Source: Achatina immaculata (lineage: Eukaryota; Mollusca; Gastropoda; Stylommatophora; Achatinidae). Taken from it: 64,000 nucleotides of DNA. This document shows positions 10,196 to 21,861 of this stretch, one piece after another; position 1 is the first letter of the stretch; every line of letters begins with the position of its first letter. The DNA lies in assembly GCA_009760885.1 (NCBI GenBank), contig CM019708.1, forward strand, positions 13,503,931-13,567,930, in the 5' to 3' direction. Under the pieces are notes generated by a model. That model ran no database searches. It saw only the letters and a program-made list of their open reading frames with translations, and had not been told where the DNA came from. The translations under genes were made by a program, and so were the position numbers.

Positions 10196-12459
10196 ATTCT
10201 CCCCTCTATATTAAATCATCCAGAAAAAAATGTTTTCACAGTTTATACACTCTTTTACAGTGATAAAACTCCTCCCGATAGACCTGAAATTCATCCATGG
10301 CCAGTCACCTCCCTTCAAAGGAACCGTGGGTTCCCAGAACTTGAACCTGCCTTCACAAAAACCCCACACTTCAACAAATGTGGCACCAACTTGTCAAAAC
10401 AGTTCCTGAGCTAGCGACCAAATGCATGTAGTGGATTTTAAAATTCACATTTAAAAATAAATCATGTTTCTATCATAAATAAATTCAGAAAACTGAAACA
10501 CAAATTTTGAAATTAGAAAACTTCATACTCATTTGACAAATCTGACAATATTTCAGTCTGTATCCTTCTATATGGTAAAGACCATTACACCACAACTGTG
10601 TTTAAAATAAATAGCTTTCGATCAAAATTTTCACTGTTAGTTCATAAAAACTTCGGCAGATTTTATGGGAAAAGATTTTCAAACTGTCAATCGATACATA
10701 CTGGTTCATAAACAAAAAAAACCCTCATTACAGTCCCGAATCTCTCTCAACACAACACACAGTTAAAAAATAATAATTTTTTTTTAAAAATTAAGCAGAA
10801 TTTAATAAATACACCTTCTCCCTCAAGATTTATGAGAGCCAAGGACTAAATCTGTGGGATTTATGAGTATAATGTGAGGTTTATATCTGTTTACTGGAAT
10901 ATTTGAAAACTACCACTTTACAATGCAAAATGTTTGAAAAAAAACAACCCTGCCACTTCATCATTTTGAATCATACTTTAGTATATTGCAGCGTTTGTGT
11001 GGTCAGTCTGTGCTGCGCACTGCACTTTCTCATAAAGTAAATGGAGGTGATGGTTTAGTTTTACAAAAGACAGAAAGAGTGAGGAACCTGGGCAGAAACA
11101 AGAATGGCAGGAATGAATGAATGAATGAATGAATCTTTATTTTTAAAGGGTAAAGAATTGGGCATGCAGGCCCGTCTTACATTCTGCCCTTCATCACTCC
11201 ATCTTTCATTCTCCCCACACACTCGATTTAATACAAGTATACAAATTACATTAGGGGAAAAAAAAAAAAAACGTATCAAAAGAGTGAGTGTAAGATTAAA
11301 CTATTACATTCAAAGTAAAAGAGAAGTAATTAACCTAATAAAATAGCACTCACACACATATATGCGCACACACAGACATATACATAATTAAAAATACATT
11401 GTCAGTACAGATCTTCTAACATAAATTTTTTTAACAAACATATGTAAGGAGGAAGCAGAGATGAGCACATACAGATGAAGAACATACAACAATCCAATAT
11501 TTCAGCAAAAGCCCTTTTTTCAAGGATCACATACAAAAACAGCACAACCGTTTCATGCCTGTCTTTGCTAGCAGGAGGAGAAATCCAAGTCTATACTTTC
11601 CATCTATTTTTCATGTTTTAATCTGTTGTGTTGTATCTTTAGTAAAACTGAACCATACTCCTCCATTTACTTCACTAGAGCCAGTTTTACCACAGCCGTC
11701 ATTTCATTATCTCTACACTGTACTTTCAGCTAGTTCTATATAAAATACCAAGCAACTTTCTTAAGACTAATTCCAAAAGACAACAAAAAGTGGAATGCAA
11801 AAAGTGAAGCAGGGTATCCTCTTTTTCTTCTATGTCCCTGGAACTGTGAGCCTGATTTTCTTCACAGCCAATGTGGTGATGACGTTGAAGCACAGCATCA
11901 AGTCAGATGGGAGCATGCTGTGGTGGCTATTTTTTCCAGAAACCAGGTGGAACTAAAAAGAAGGGGATGTGCAATACTCCTCCAGCAGATTCCACTGCCA
12001 TGGAAACTATGACAATCCTTGCTCTGAGGCCAAGCCAACCTTTTACTGGGAGCACCAATGGAGTGGTGGAGCAGTGTTTTGGTTAGCTATGGTTCACCAA
12101 CCTTGACACTAACATGTCAGCTACGGGCACTCACAGCCAAACTGGACGCCTTCACCCACCCATGAAAGATATGACGACAACAGGCACAGAAATTAACTGT
12201 TTCCCTTTTCCTTCTCTAGTGAGTTAAAATAATCAAATATGATGCTGTCTTTTCATACAAGTTTTCACTATATGTCCAGTACTAATGGTTTCCTGCATAG
12301 CAGATAATTAAGCTGCAAAATGTTGCAAAAGAAAACCTATATGCATGCACAACACCGACATACCAGCAGCTGTTTTCCTTGTTTTCATTATGGCTGGGTT
12401 ATGCAGCTAAGCAACTTCCTATCTATGGCTTTGATCCAGCGTCAACATTAACCACTAAG
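10196..12459. other. No gene recognised
   Basis: Contains a (GAAT)n tract at about 11113-11135 and an A-run near 11260. No coding family or RNA gene is evident. Short open frames here have no recognisable similarity. Confidence 0.5.
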
Positions 12460-13080
12460 TTCATTCATTTGTGTGTCCTTTGCGGAACTTTCTCCCTAAC
12501 AGCTCTCCTGTAGGCCTCTCGGTTGTAAGCAAGGTGCCCTGCTGCTGATGCATCCATTTGCAGATCATCAACGATGTCTTGCAGCCATCTTCACCTAGGT
12601 CTTCCTCTCTTTCTTTTTCCCATTATGTACCCTTCCAAGACGATATTCTCTAAATTATCATGACGTTTAATGTGTCCACAATATTTAAGTTTTCTCTCTT
12701 TAATCCTCTTTACCAGCCAACCTTCTTCAATGTTAGGTTCTTGTAGTTCTTTTTTGTGCCAATGATATTTGAAGAACTCTTCTGTAGCATTTACATTCAA
12801 AGGCATTTATTTGTTTCTTAGCTGTTTTGTTAAGTGTCCAGGTCTCACAGGCAAATGTTGCAATGGGAAAGATGAATGCCCTTAAAAATCTTATTTTTGT
12901 AGTTCTGTCTGTTCCTCTCCACAGATTCTTTAGTTGCTTTACTTTCTGAAAAGTGACAGATGTCCTCCTTTTAATTTCCCTCATTGTATCTCCATTATTA
13001 GTTAGCAGTGATCCCCAAGATATTCAAAACTCTCCATTTCTTCCAATTTTTCCTCATTGATACATATTTCATACACAGAG
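12460..13080 (-). mobile_element. LINE-A, 3' portion
   Basis: The minus strand encodes the C-terminal half of an APE-type LINE: REIKRRTSVTFQKVKQLKNL, FIFPIATFACETWTLNKTAK, NAFECKCYRRVLQIS, EEGWLVKRIKERKLKYCGHI and IMGKRKRGRPR. At least three frame breaks are present. The 3' end is at the CATTCATTTG boundary. It is one of eight LINE-A copies in the window and is 5' truncated within the RT. Confidence 0.85.
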
Positions 13081-13489
13081 ACTATAATTCTTAAATGAAT
13101 TATTGATGCTGATGAAGAAAAAACACTTCACCATTTAACTTAGCACAGAAATGGTAGTTCTATCACCGGAAGAAATGGAAAAACTATCACAAGGAAACCT
13201 AACCCAGGGTCACAGGGAGAACAGGCTGTTGTCCATCCTGCACATTCTTCCAATCCACACAGCAGCTGAGATCAAAGGAAAATATAACTGATGCAGTATG
13301 TCACAAATATTGTATGAGCTGTCAGAATGATGGTATGGTCATTATTTTTATAAACTGCTGTAAAGGCTTCACTTTTTTTTTCTTTACTCCCCTCAGTCTG
13401 TTAACACAGCTTTTTATATGAACGAGTACTTTCAGAAACTGTAAAGGTTTTACGTATCAAAGTTACTTCATGCAGGCGAGACATTCTTC
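13081..13489. other. No feature recognised
   Basis: No coding or repeat signature seen between two LINE fragments. Confidence 0.45.
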
Positions 13490-14290
13490 ATCATCATCAG
13501 ATGCCATGCTGGCAGGTAGTGTTGGTCATGCTGTTTCACAGATCTCGTTCCTTGATATTTTCCATCAGCTCCCTTGGTGACTTTTTTTGCTGTGCCATCA
13601 TGTTAGACTGTCCATGATTTTTCCCTCAGTTGTCCCCCACATCTCTTTCCATTTATCTTCTCTGTTGTTACGATATTTTCAAGCCTTCCTCTTTTCATTA
13701 TATGTCCAATGAATGATGACTGTTATTTTCTTAAGAATTTAATTAGGTTCCTGTCTACATTGCTTTTGTTAGACATTTTGTCATCTTAGTTGTTCGTGAT
13801 ATTCTTAACATTCTTCTAATGAACCATACCTCTGTTGCCTCTAGCGACCTTCTCGTCCATCCATTGACTGTCTATGACTTCCATAGAGTATGATGTAGCA
13901 TTTTTAGAACTCTCTTTCTAGTGTTCATTGATAGAGATGCATCGCATAAAATGTTTCTCATCTGCTGGAAAGCTGTTTTTGTTAGGCATATTCTATTCTT
14001 GATTTCAGAGATGGATTTCCCATCTGATGTTACTTGAATGTATGCACCTGTGTCAAGGTTGTTCCTTGTACCTTAACAATGCATTTAAGTGGGTTCTCCT
14101 TTTGTGATATGACCAATGTTTCTGTTTCCTTGCCATTGTGGGCGAGTTCTTTATTCTCAGTTTCTGTCACTGCTATATCTAATAATTTCTATTGGCAGAT
14201 TATTCACCTTGTAGCCTTCAACTTGAATTCCTGTTTTATTGCTTATTTCCCTCACGATATTTTCACTGTACAGTGAGAACAAATCTGGTA
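13490..14290 (-). mobile_element. LINE-G, 3' portion (RT palm to C-terminus)
   Basis: In broken minus-strand frames one can read LYSENIVREISNKTGIQVEG, VQGTTLTQVHTFKYLGAYIQ, DGKSISEIKNRI and NTRKRVLKMLHHTLW. Further downstream come a basic tail and RELMENIKERDL near 13540. These match the LINE RT thumb/C-terminal layout. The element abuts LINE-C sequence in the same orientation at about 14290-14300. Confidence 0.7.
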
Positions 14291-14744
14291 AATCCTCTTG
14301 TTTTCTTTTCTGTCCACGGAATATGCCCTATTCTTCTGTACATCCACATTTCAAGGGCCTCAGTTTTCTTTTCTGTTGTCTTATTCAAGGTCCAGGATTC
14401 TGCCCCATAAAGGAATATTGAGTATATGTAGCATTTTAAGATACCTAATCTCAGTTGCTGTGATATTTGTTTTGATGCAAGGATCTTCCTCATTCTGCTG
14501 AAGGTGTTTTTTTGGCAAACCAATTCTTTTGTTAATTTCTGTTTCACATTTTCCATCCTCTGTTATCATGTGCCCCAGATACCTAAAGCTTTTCACCTGC
14601 TCAAGTAATTCTCCATTTATGATTATATTTAATGGTGGCTTTCTTTCCTCTCTGCTGATTACCATGACATTTGCCTTTCTGACCTTTATTTTCTGTCTGT
14701 ACTTTTTCTTCTTCTTCCTCTTATTCATTCGCACTGTCTGTCTA
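14291..14744 (-). mobile_element. LINE-C fragment (RT C-terminal region)
   Basis: The minus-strand frames contain KANVMVISREERKPPLNIII, VKSFRYLGHMITEDGKCETE, IFLYGAESWTLNKTTEKKTE and LEMWMYRRIGHIPWTEKKT. This is the same text that continues from the 54-bp minisatellite at 49090. Two frames overlap through frameshifts. It joins LINE-G directly on its 3' side. Confidence 0.75.
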
Positions 14745-15231
14745 TATCTGCAGTCCTGTCTCTTGGACAAATTTCACTGTTTTTTGTAATTCATGTATGG
14801 AACCACAGACCTCATCTTCTTTAGTGGTTTTACTGGGCCAGTAATTATTTCTCAGTGTCTCATAGTTGGTGCAGTTTTAGAGGATATGTTCCACAGTTTG
14901 GGGCACCTGGGCACATGTAAATAGATCAGTAGTACCAACCTTAAACTTTGTATACATATGACTTCGGAGTCGGCTGTGTCCTGGTCGGAGACGGAAGATG
15001 GTGACTTGTTCCTTTCTGTTTAGCATGTGATAGTCATCATCTGGTGGTGTTTGTGGCTTCTTGTAGGTTTTTATCATGCTTTTCTTCTATTATAGGTGAT
15101 GGGTATGTCTGGCTGCTCCACTTCAGTGCCATCTGTGGCTTTCTCACTGCCTAGTATCCCACAGTGGGAGGGAATCCACTGCAAAGTGAATCTGTGTTGT
15201 AAGCCAATTTTTGATAAGGCATCCTTAACTC
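14745..15231 (-). mobile_element. RNase H-bearing LINE, C-terminal part
   Basis: The minus strand reads RFTLQWIPSHCGILGSEKAT (the end of an RNase H domain, the QWIPSHxGI motif), then EQVTIFRLRPGHSRLRSHMY, TDLFTCAQVPQTVEHIL and a C-terminal ELQKTVKFVQETGLQ. The upstream RNase H piece TDARSVLEALQCNKLPDL lies at about 15905-16000. The domain is therefore split by repeat D. The clade is not resolved (Jockey/I-like layout). Confidence 0.75.
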
Positions 15232-15904
15232 TTCCCGTGCCATAGGAAGAAACGCGGATGTTCAGTTGGTGCCGGAATAAAAGCGCAGGTCTTGATATGT
15301 TAGGGGGTATAGTTGTAAAATGGAATGGAAAACACTATTTCCATGTACTTCCGTGTATTTATTATGTTTCAAAGTATAACTAAATGTATGAAAATTTCAT
15401 AAATGCAGAGTTTTTTAGGAAAAAATAAGTAATGTGATGTTTTTAGACAATGGATGTGCCCAGCTCACCATCGGCTAAGTCTAGATCTACACCACTTACC
15501 ATCTGAGATGTCTAGATATACTTGTCGATATCGTATTGTGATTCTATGTTGCATTCTCGCTAAATTAATGTCTGAAATAACCTCCTAACTACTTCTCAAG
15601 TCATCTAAATATGTCTAGATCTACTTGGGATACATTCAAGAGCAGTGGGGTGGTCACAGCCCATGTCCATACCCCTATCTACATCATCAAAAACTGAAAA
15701 TTTTTGATGTTTCTCTTCCTTTTTCTCGCTCGGCATCGCTCGTAACTAAGGACTCTTTCACCATTTTGAAAAGTGTCACCAGAAACGTGGATGAAATATG
15801 TATAATCTAAATATTACACCAGTTGTTTTATTGAAACAAATGAATTGTCACTATAACGACTATGGCACGCAACTCAGTAACTGGAAGTTATCACTATAGC
15901 GACT
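15232..15904 (-). repeat. Dispersed repeat D, copy 2, interrupting an RNase H LINE
   Basis: 15232-15640 is the inverted counterpart of 1-402. The block lies between two parts of one RNase H reading frame. CCCGTGCCATAG near the left and CTATGGCACGGG near 15903 are reverse complements and may be terminal inverted repeats. However, copy 1 resembles this copy slightly beyond that point, so the true boundary is uncertain. A short internal direct repeat (TCACTATARCGACTATGGCA) occurs at 15849-15870 and 15890-15912. Confidence 0.55.
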
Positions 15905-16030
15905 ATGGCACGGGATGAATTAAGGTCTGGTAGTTTGTTGCACTGAAGAGCTTCCAGTACTGATCTTGCATCTGTGAGAATTACTATGGGGCACGTATCA
16001 TTTCTGGAGTCTGATAGTTTTTCAACTGCA
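15905..16030 (-). mobile_element. RNase H-bearing LINE, upstream RNase H segment
   Basis: The minus strand reads ILTDARSVLEALQCNKLPDL, the mid-portion of an RNase H domain. Its continuation is found on the far side of repeat D at 15231 and below. Confidence 0.7.
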
Positions 16031-16830
16031 GCAATAATTGCCCTAGTCTCTACTTTTGACTTTCATCGTTTATTCCCATCACTAGATTCTGTAGGTCTTT
16101 TTTGGTTCTCTACCATCAGCACAGTGTCATCCTCATATTGTTACCGACTGCTATTCCATTAATGTTTAGTCCAGGCATTTCACTAATTTCTTAGAATACC
16201 TTCTCTGTATAAAGGTCAAACAGACATGGAGAAAGGACATCTCCCTGTCTGACCCCCCTCTTTATATAAATTGGTGTTGAGTAGTTTGTGTTGGACTGCA
16301 CAACTGCTGTCTATTCCCAATGTAGTTTGCTTATCATTCTGATGTCTTTGCCATCAACATTAATCTCTTGCAGACATTCTGTCAGCTGTTCGTGCCTGAC
16401 TCTGTCAAAGGCCTTCGCGTAATCTATAAAACAAGTATACATGTCCTTTTTAACTTCCATATACTTCTCATTTATCATCCTAATGCTGAATATCACTTCT
16501 CTTGTTTCACTATTTCTTCTAAATCCAAACTGCTGATCACTGATTTCGAAATTTATTTTGCCTCTGACTCTCTCTAAAATGATGATAAATGATAAAACAA
16601 AATGATGATAAATCTCATTTTAGAAAGAAATCCAAACTGCCCATCTCCTGTTTCCACCTTCATTCTGTTCAAACTCTTCTCATAATAATTCTCAGTAGCA
16701 GTCTTGTGGTATGATGTGAAAGGGTTATTGTTCTGTAGTCTTCACACTCTGTGGCCCCTGGCTTCTTTGGTAAAGCCATGAAGGTGGATTTTAACAGTTC
16801 ATTAGGTATATGTACAGTGTTATAGGTGTA
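16031..16830 (-). mobile_element. LINE reverse-transcriptase fragment
   Basis: Minus-strand frames include KKDMYTCFIDYAKAFDRVRH (RT motif with FxDYxKAFD), TECLQEINVDGKDIRMISKL, and YIKRGVRQGDVLSPCLFDLY (RGVRQGDxLSP motif) followed by LYTEKVF. The catalytic YADD region is degraded and several stops interrupt the frame. It is probably the RT part of LINE-C or of the neighbouring RNase H LINE. Confidence 0.75.
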
Positions 16831-16839
16831 CCAATGAGG

Positions 16840-17460
16840 AGAAATTGGAAGAAGTGGAGTTTTGAATATCTTGAATCACTACTAACTAATAGATACAAGA
16901 GATACAATGAGGGAAATTAAAAGGAGGACATCTATTGCTCTTCAGAAAGTAAAACAACTAAAGAATCTGTGGAGAGGAACAGACAAAACTATAAAAATAA
17001 GATTTTTAAGGGCATTCATCTTTCCCATTGCAACATATGCCTGTGAGACCTGGACACTTAACAAAACAGCTAAGAAACACATAAATGCCTTTGAATGTAA
17101 ATGCTACAGAAGAGTTCTTCAAATATCGTGAACACAAAAAAACAACAAATATATCCATACTACAAGAACTTAATACTGAAGAAGGCTGGCTAGTAAAGAA
17201 GATTAAAGAGAGAAAACTTAAATATTTTGGACACATTAAACATCATGATAATCTAGAGAAGACCATCTTGGAAGGGTACATAATGGGAAAAAGAAAGAGA
17301 GGAAGACCAAGGCAAAGATGGCTGCAAGACATCGTTGATGATCTGCAAATGGATGCATCAGCAGCTGGGCATCTTGCTTACAACAGAGTGGCCTACAGGA
17401 GAGCTGTTAGGGAGGCAAAGTTCCGCAAGGGTCATGCAAATGAATGAATGAATGATATAG
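16840..17460 (+). mobile_element. LINE-A, 3' portion, best preserved copy
   Basis: The plus strand holds the uninterrupted C-terminal half of LINE-A apart from one overlap: REIKRRTSIALQKVKQLKNL, FIFPIATYACETWTLNKTAK, then KYFGHIKHHDNLEKTILEGY, GKRKRGRPRQRWLQDIVDDL, AYRRAVREAKFRKGHANE. A frame shift occurs near 17130. The element ends in (ATGA)n at 17440-17455, a short tandem tail of the kind seen in RTE-type elements. Confidence 0.88.
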
Positions 17461-18929
17461 ATGTCATTCAACAATTTTGTTATTACTTTTACACCGAACT
17501 CATCTAGAGTTTCTAATTCTTCTACACATATTCTATCAGGTCCTGTCGCCTACGTGAGGCACTAAGTTCACTTACGTGCGGCAGCACCCACAATTAACAC
17601 ACAACTTTCCAAATATAGCGGAGAACTTATTTCTTGAGTTCTCTTTTAAAATTCAACGAAACCACCACAAAGCTCCAAATCCTTGGTTTTCTAGATCTTA
17701 ATCATGGGAATCTGCTATCAAATTTCGCAGTTTGAAACCGCAATGTGATCATGCGACACACAGGCAGTGCCCACGAATTTGACCAGATTGCATTGTTTTT
17801 CTGGAACGCTGAAACGTTCACAACTTTCGATACAGACAGATCAAACGTCACTTTTTTTTTAGATAAAATCTTCGATTATTTCTGTCACCATCGCAGCAAA
17901 AAAAGAGCTGGTTTTAAAAATGCAGCACAAATCCCCTAACAAATAATATCGAAATTAGAAGACCCTCCATTCCACACAATGACGCGGTTTTGGTAACTAT
18001 CGCGTAAATCCTGCGGTTTTACTGCCACATTGATGCGAAAACCATGTATCCTTGACAATAAATCTGTGTTATGAATACAGCAAGAAGGATACTTACTTTT
18101 TAATGATAAAATATTTACAGGATGTTATAAGTCTGTGTTTGTCCCGTCTCTGCTTTACTTCTGCTGTCTCTGGTACGAAGGGGTGAGCCGGCCAACAATG
18201 CCGTCTGACAAACAGGGTTACCAACTTTGATAAAGGTGAAAAAAAAGACAAATTAAAGACAAAAACACTTGGTATTTAAAATTAGTATTTAATATAACTA
18301 CACAGATTATAGATACTGGATTATATGTAGTTATGTTGGTTTTATTTTTCTGTGACTGTGTGAAGAAAGAGAAAAAAATCTTAATGTTTACCCGTTGTGG
18401 TTAGTAATCCTACGCTTATTATCAGTGGTCTGTTGGTTCCATGAAAATTCGGATCCTAGAAGAAATCCGTAGGCATATCTGTCTGTGTGTACCTGGCCTT
18501 TTATTTATTCTTATATCCACAGGTGTTTGTCTTTCTTTCCATCATTATAATTTTGTTCGTGCTATAACTCCCTAAACAACGAGCAGGATGTTCTCTGCAG
18601 TCGGTGCAGTTAAGAAGCAGGTGTCGAATGGAGAGTGGATTACAGTGACTATATTAAAGCTGGAGAGATGCAAAGCTTCTTTTGCAGACTCAGTCGCCTT
18701 GAGACTGGCGATCCTTGACCTGTTAGCCAGACTAAGCCTGTTACTAGGCAAGAACAGTGAGAGGAGGGTCCAGCCGGTAGATCGCTCCAGGGTTTTCCCT
18801 GTTTTAAGGAAACAGAAAACAAGACATCTTGAACAGATGGAAAGAGCACTGCAAAAAGATGTGCCAAGAGGCAAATAGTCCAGAAAATAATGGCAGTGAG
18901 ATGAAGATACATGAGAAACCGTAACCTTT
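17461..18929. other. No host gene recognised
   Basis: An open frame at 18588-18878 has no recognisable family. Its last part (MERALQKDVPRGK) resembles LINE sequence just upstream of LINE-C and may belong to it. The remainder shows no repeat boundary or RNA gene. Confidence 0.45.
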
Positions 18930-19183
18930 TGGGGGGAGGTTGGAGACAACATTAAAAACTTTTAAAAAGGAAAAGTTCCTGGTTGCGATGAAATAACAGC
19001 TGAAATGATACAAACAGTAGGAGGAAGTAGCATCCGCTTTTATAACTCTCTGTGTTTTAAGATCTGGAAAAAAAAAAAACGAAAGCTGACCCAAGGATTG
19101 GAAGCGTTCAGTCTACATATCCCGACCGAAGAAGAGCAATCTAAAAATGTTTACAAACTATTGCGTTTATAAGTCATGCAAGC
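18930..19183 (+). mobile_element. LINE-C RT, segment 1 of a nested stack
   Basis: The plus frame reads KKGKVPGCDEITAEMIQTVG, then SSIRFYNSLCFKIWKK and a short LISHASK-like end (TTTATAAGTCATGCAAGCAAGATT). This is the N-terminal part of the RT domain (K-x-PGxDEITAEM motif). It stops where minus-strand LINE-A begins and resumes at about 20340. Confidence 0.7.
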
Positions 19184-20285
19184 AAGATTCATTCATACAT
19201 TCATTTGCATGTCCCTTGTGGAACTTTGTCTCCCTAACAACACTCCTGTAGGCCTATCGGTTGTGAGCAAGATGGCCTGCTGTTGATACATCCATTTGCA
19301 GATCATCAAAGATGTCTTGCAGCCATCTTTGCCTTGGTCTTCCTCTCTTTCTTTTTCCCATTATGTACCCTTCTAAGACGGTTTTCTCTAGATTATCATG
19401 ACGTTTAATGTGTCCAAAATAGTTTTCTCTCTTTAATCCTCTTTACTAGCCAGCCTTCTTCAATATTAAGTTCTTGTAGTATGGATATATTTGTTCTATT
19501 TTGTGTCCATGACGTTTGAAGAACTCTTCTATAGCATTTACATTCAAAGGCATTTATGTGTTTCTCAGCTGTTTTGTTAAGTGTCCAGGTCTCACAGGCA
19601 TATGTTGCAATGGGACAGATGCATGCCCTTAAGCTGTAGTTCTGTCTGTTCCTCTCCACAGATTCTTTAGTTGTTTTACTTTCTGAAGAGCGATATATGT
19701 CCTTTTAATTTCTATCATTGTATCTCCATTATTAGTTAGTAGTGATCCAAGATATTCAAAACTCTCCACTTCTTCCAATTTTTCCTCATTGATACATATA
19801 TCAGCTGCCTTGTTTGTTTTGTCAGTTGTCATCAATTTAGTTTTCTTCGCATTAAGATAGAGGTTTTGCTCTTCGCTGTTCTTACGGACTGAAATAATTC
19901 GTTTTTCCATTCCTTTTTGTGTTGTGGACAGTAATACTGTGTCATCAGCATATCTAATCTCTGGTATTTCATAACCTCCAACTGTTATGGCATCGTAATA
20001 TTCCTTGTCTACATCTTCTCTAACATTCCTTATTATATTTTCAGTATACAAGTTAAAGAAGTAAGGTGACAATATGCACCCCTAACGGACCCCTTGTTTT
20101 ATGTCAAACCAAGTTGTTGTTTCACTATTTATTCTTACTGCTGCTTGTTGGTCTAGATACAGCAGTGATATTAATTATATCAAATGTGTTGGAAATCCAA
20201 TTTTTTCCATTATTTCCCAAAGTTTCTGGTGTTGTACACAATCAAATGCCTTTGAGTAGGCTATAATGGATAAATATAGATTCAC
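19184..20285 (-). mobile_element. LINE-A, RT palm to 3' end, inserted into LINE-C
   Basis: On the minus strand this copy extends further 5' than the others. It starts with a FDCVQHQKLWEIMEKIGFP-like segment (20180-20270) and continues with SPYFFNLYTENIIRNVREDV, EIRYADDTVLLST (catalytic YADD retained), YLNAKKTKLMTTDKTNKAAD, ESFEYLGSLLTNNGDTMIEI and the shared C-terminus. There are several frame breaks. The 3' side is (ATTC)n at 19184-19204. The orientation is opposite to the flanking LINE-C. Confidence 0.85.
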
Positions 20286-20339
20286 ATTAAACTCTCAGCA
20301 TTATCTGCAATGTATCTGGAAAATACTGCTATGAATTAT

Positions 20340-20579
20340 ATTGAAACTGATGGAGGGAAATATTTTTTTTAAAAATACATGAAGTACAGGCAGATTTCAG
20401 GCCAGGCAGAGGCACCAGAGACCATAGACCAAACACGAGGAACAGGTAGAGAGTTTAATGTGGATCTGTACATCTGTTTTGTAGACTACTCCAAAACCTT
20501 TAACTGCATACAACATCAACAATTATGGTCTATAATGAACAACATTGGTTTTCACAATCACTGCCAAACTGTACCAGGA
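20340..20579 (+). mobile_element. LINE-C RT, segment 2
   Basis: The plus strand reads QADFRPGRGTRDHRPNTR-like sequence (RT motif QAGFRxGRGTxD) and then NVDLYICFVDYSKTFNCIQH and QQLWSIMNNIGFHNH. The frame is cut by the mariner element at a TA dinucleotide and continues at 21862. Confidence 0.8.
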
Positions 20580-21861
20580 TACGAGGGGTGATTGATAAGT
20601 TCTCGGCATAAGATGCAACGGATTATTTGTGGACAACATTTTTGGGTTATTTCTCAATATAGTCCCATTGCAGGTTTATGTACTTAGTCCAGCGATCCTG
20701 GAGCATACGGATCACTTCTTTGTAAAAATCAGCATCTTGTACCAGTAGAAAGTGGTCTACAGCATGAATGACGTCATCATCTGAAGCAAATTTGCGACCA
20801 CTGAGCTCCTTTTTGAGTTTGGTAAACACGTAGTAGTCCGAAGGGGCCATATCTGGGGAATAAGGAGGATGTTCAAGAAGCTGGAAGCCGCATTCATGAA
20901 TGGCAGACATTGCCACCGCCGATTTGTGAACTGAAGCATTGTCTTGCTGAAAGATGACTCCTCTCGTCAATTTCCATCGACGCTTTTCCTTCAGTTTGAC
21001 CCGCAGTTGCATCACAAGATTAGCGTAATAGACCTCGGTGACCGTTCTGCCCTTTTGAAGATAGTCTACCTCCTGAATCTCAGAAGATGGAAGCCATCAC
21101 TTTGCCTGCAGACAGAACCACCCTTGCTTTCTTTGGAGGTGGAGATCCATTATATTTCCACTACTTTGACTGTTCTTTGGTTTCTAGTTGAAAATGATGA
21201 ACCCAAGTCTCATCCATAGTCATTGCTGAAGAAACGTTTCAGGATCTGCAGAAAAATGGCCAAGATTGTTTCTTGACATGTTGAAACGCTGTTATTTGTG
21301 ATCAACTCAAAGAGGTTTCGGGACCCATCGACCGGAGACCTTTGTCATTTGAAGATCGTTGTGAATAATGGCATGAATACGTTCCTGGGAGATGCCCAAC
21401 TCAGTAGCAATGTACCGCTCAGTTAGTCTTCGATCCTCCATTATCATGTCATGAATTATGCCTGTGGTTTCATCGATGGTTACCGCTCTTGGTCTTCCTG
21501 GACGGGGATCATCTTCCAGACTCTACCTTCCATGTTTGAATTGAGCTGGCCATTTCTTTACTGTGCTGTAAGAAGGGGCACTCTCCCCTAGAGTCTCTAC
21601 CATATCCTCATGGATCTCCTTCGATGATAAGCCCTTCATGCAGAGGTAGCGAATGACTGGTCGATGAGAAATTTTATATATTTTCTCAATTTCTGCCACC
21701 CCATACTACTTCAGTAGCCTGTTAAAAAAACTGGTTGCAGTTAATTTCTTGAAACTTGCTGTTTAATCTTACATTAACCTGATCTACAAATGCACCTAAT
21801 ATCAGCTGTGTGTTTCAAGTATTTGTACCTTATGCCGAGAACTTATCAATCATCCATGGTA
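20580..21861 (-). mobile_element. mariner-type DNA transposon, full length but inactivated
   Basis: A 1.28 kb element lies between TA dinucleotides (20580-81 and 21860-61). Its terminal inverted repeats contain TGATTGATAAGTTCTCGGCA at the left and its reverse complement at the right. The minus-strand transposase is visible in the C-terminal part (20647-21015): VIFQQDNASVHKSAV and HPPYSPDMAPSDYYVFTKLK. There are 34 residues between the D of QQDNA and the D of APSD, the DD34D signature of mariners. The N-terminal part is frame-broken, so the element cannot encode a complete transposase. It sits inside LINE-C. Confidence 0.9.

Noticed and set aside
18588..18878. 96-codon frame MFSAVGAVKKQ...
   Set aside because: No recognisable domain; its end resembles LINE sequence leading into LINE-C, so it is more likely element-derived than a host gene.
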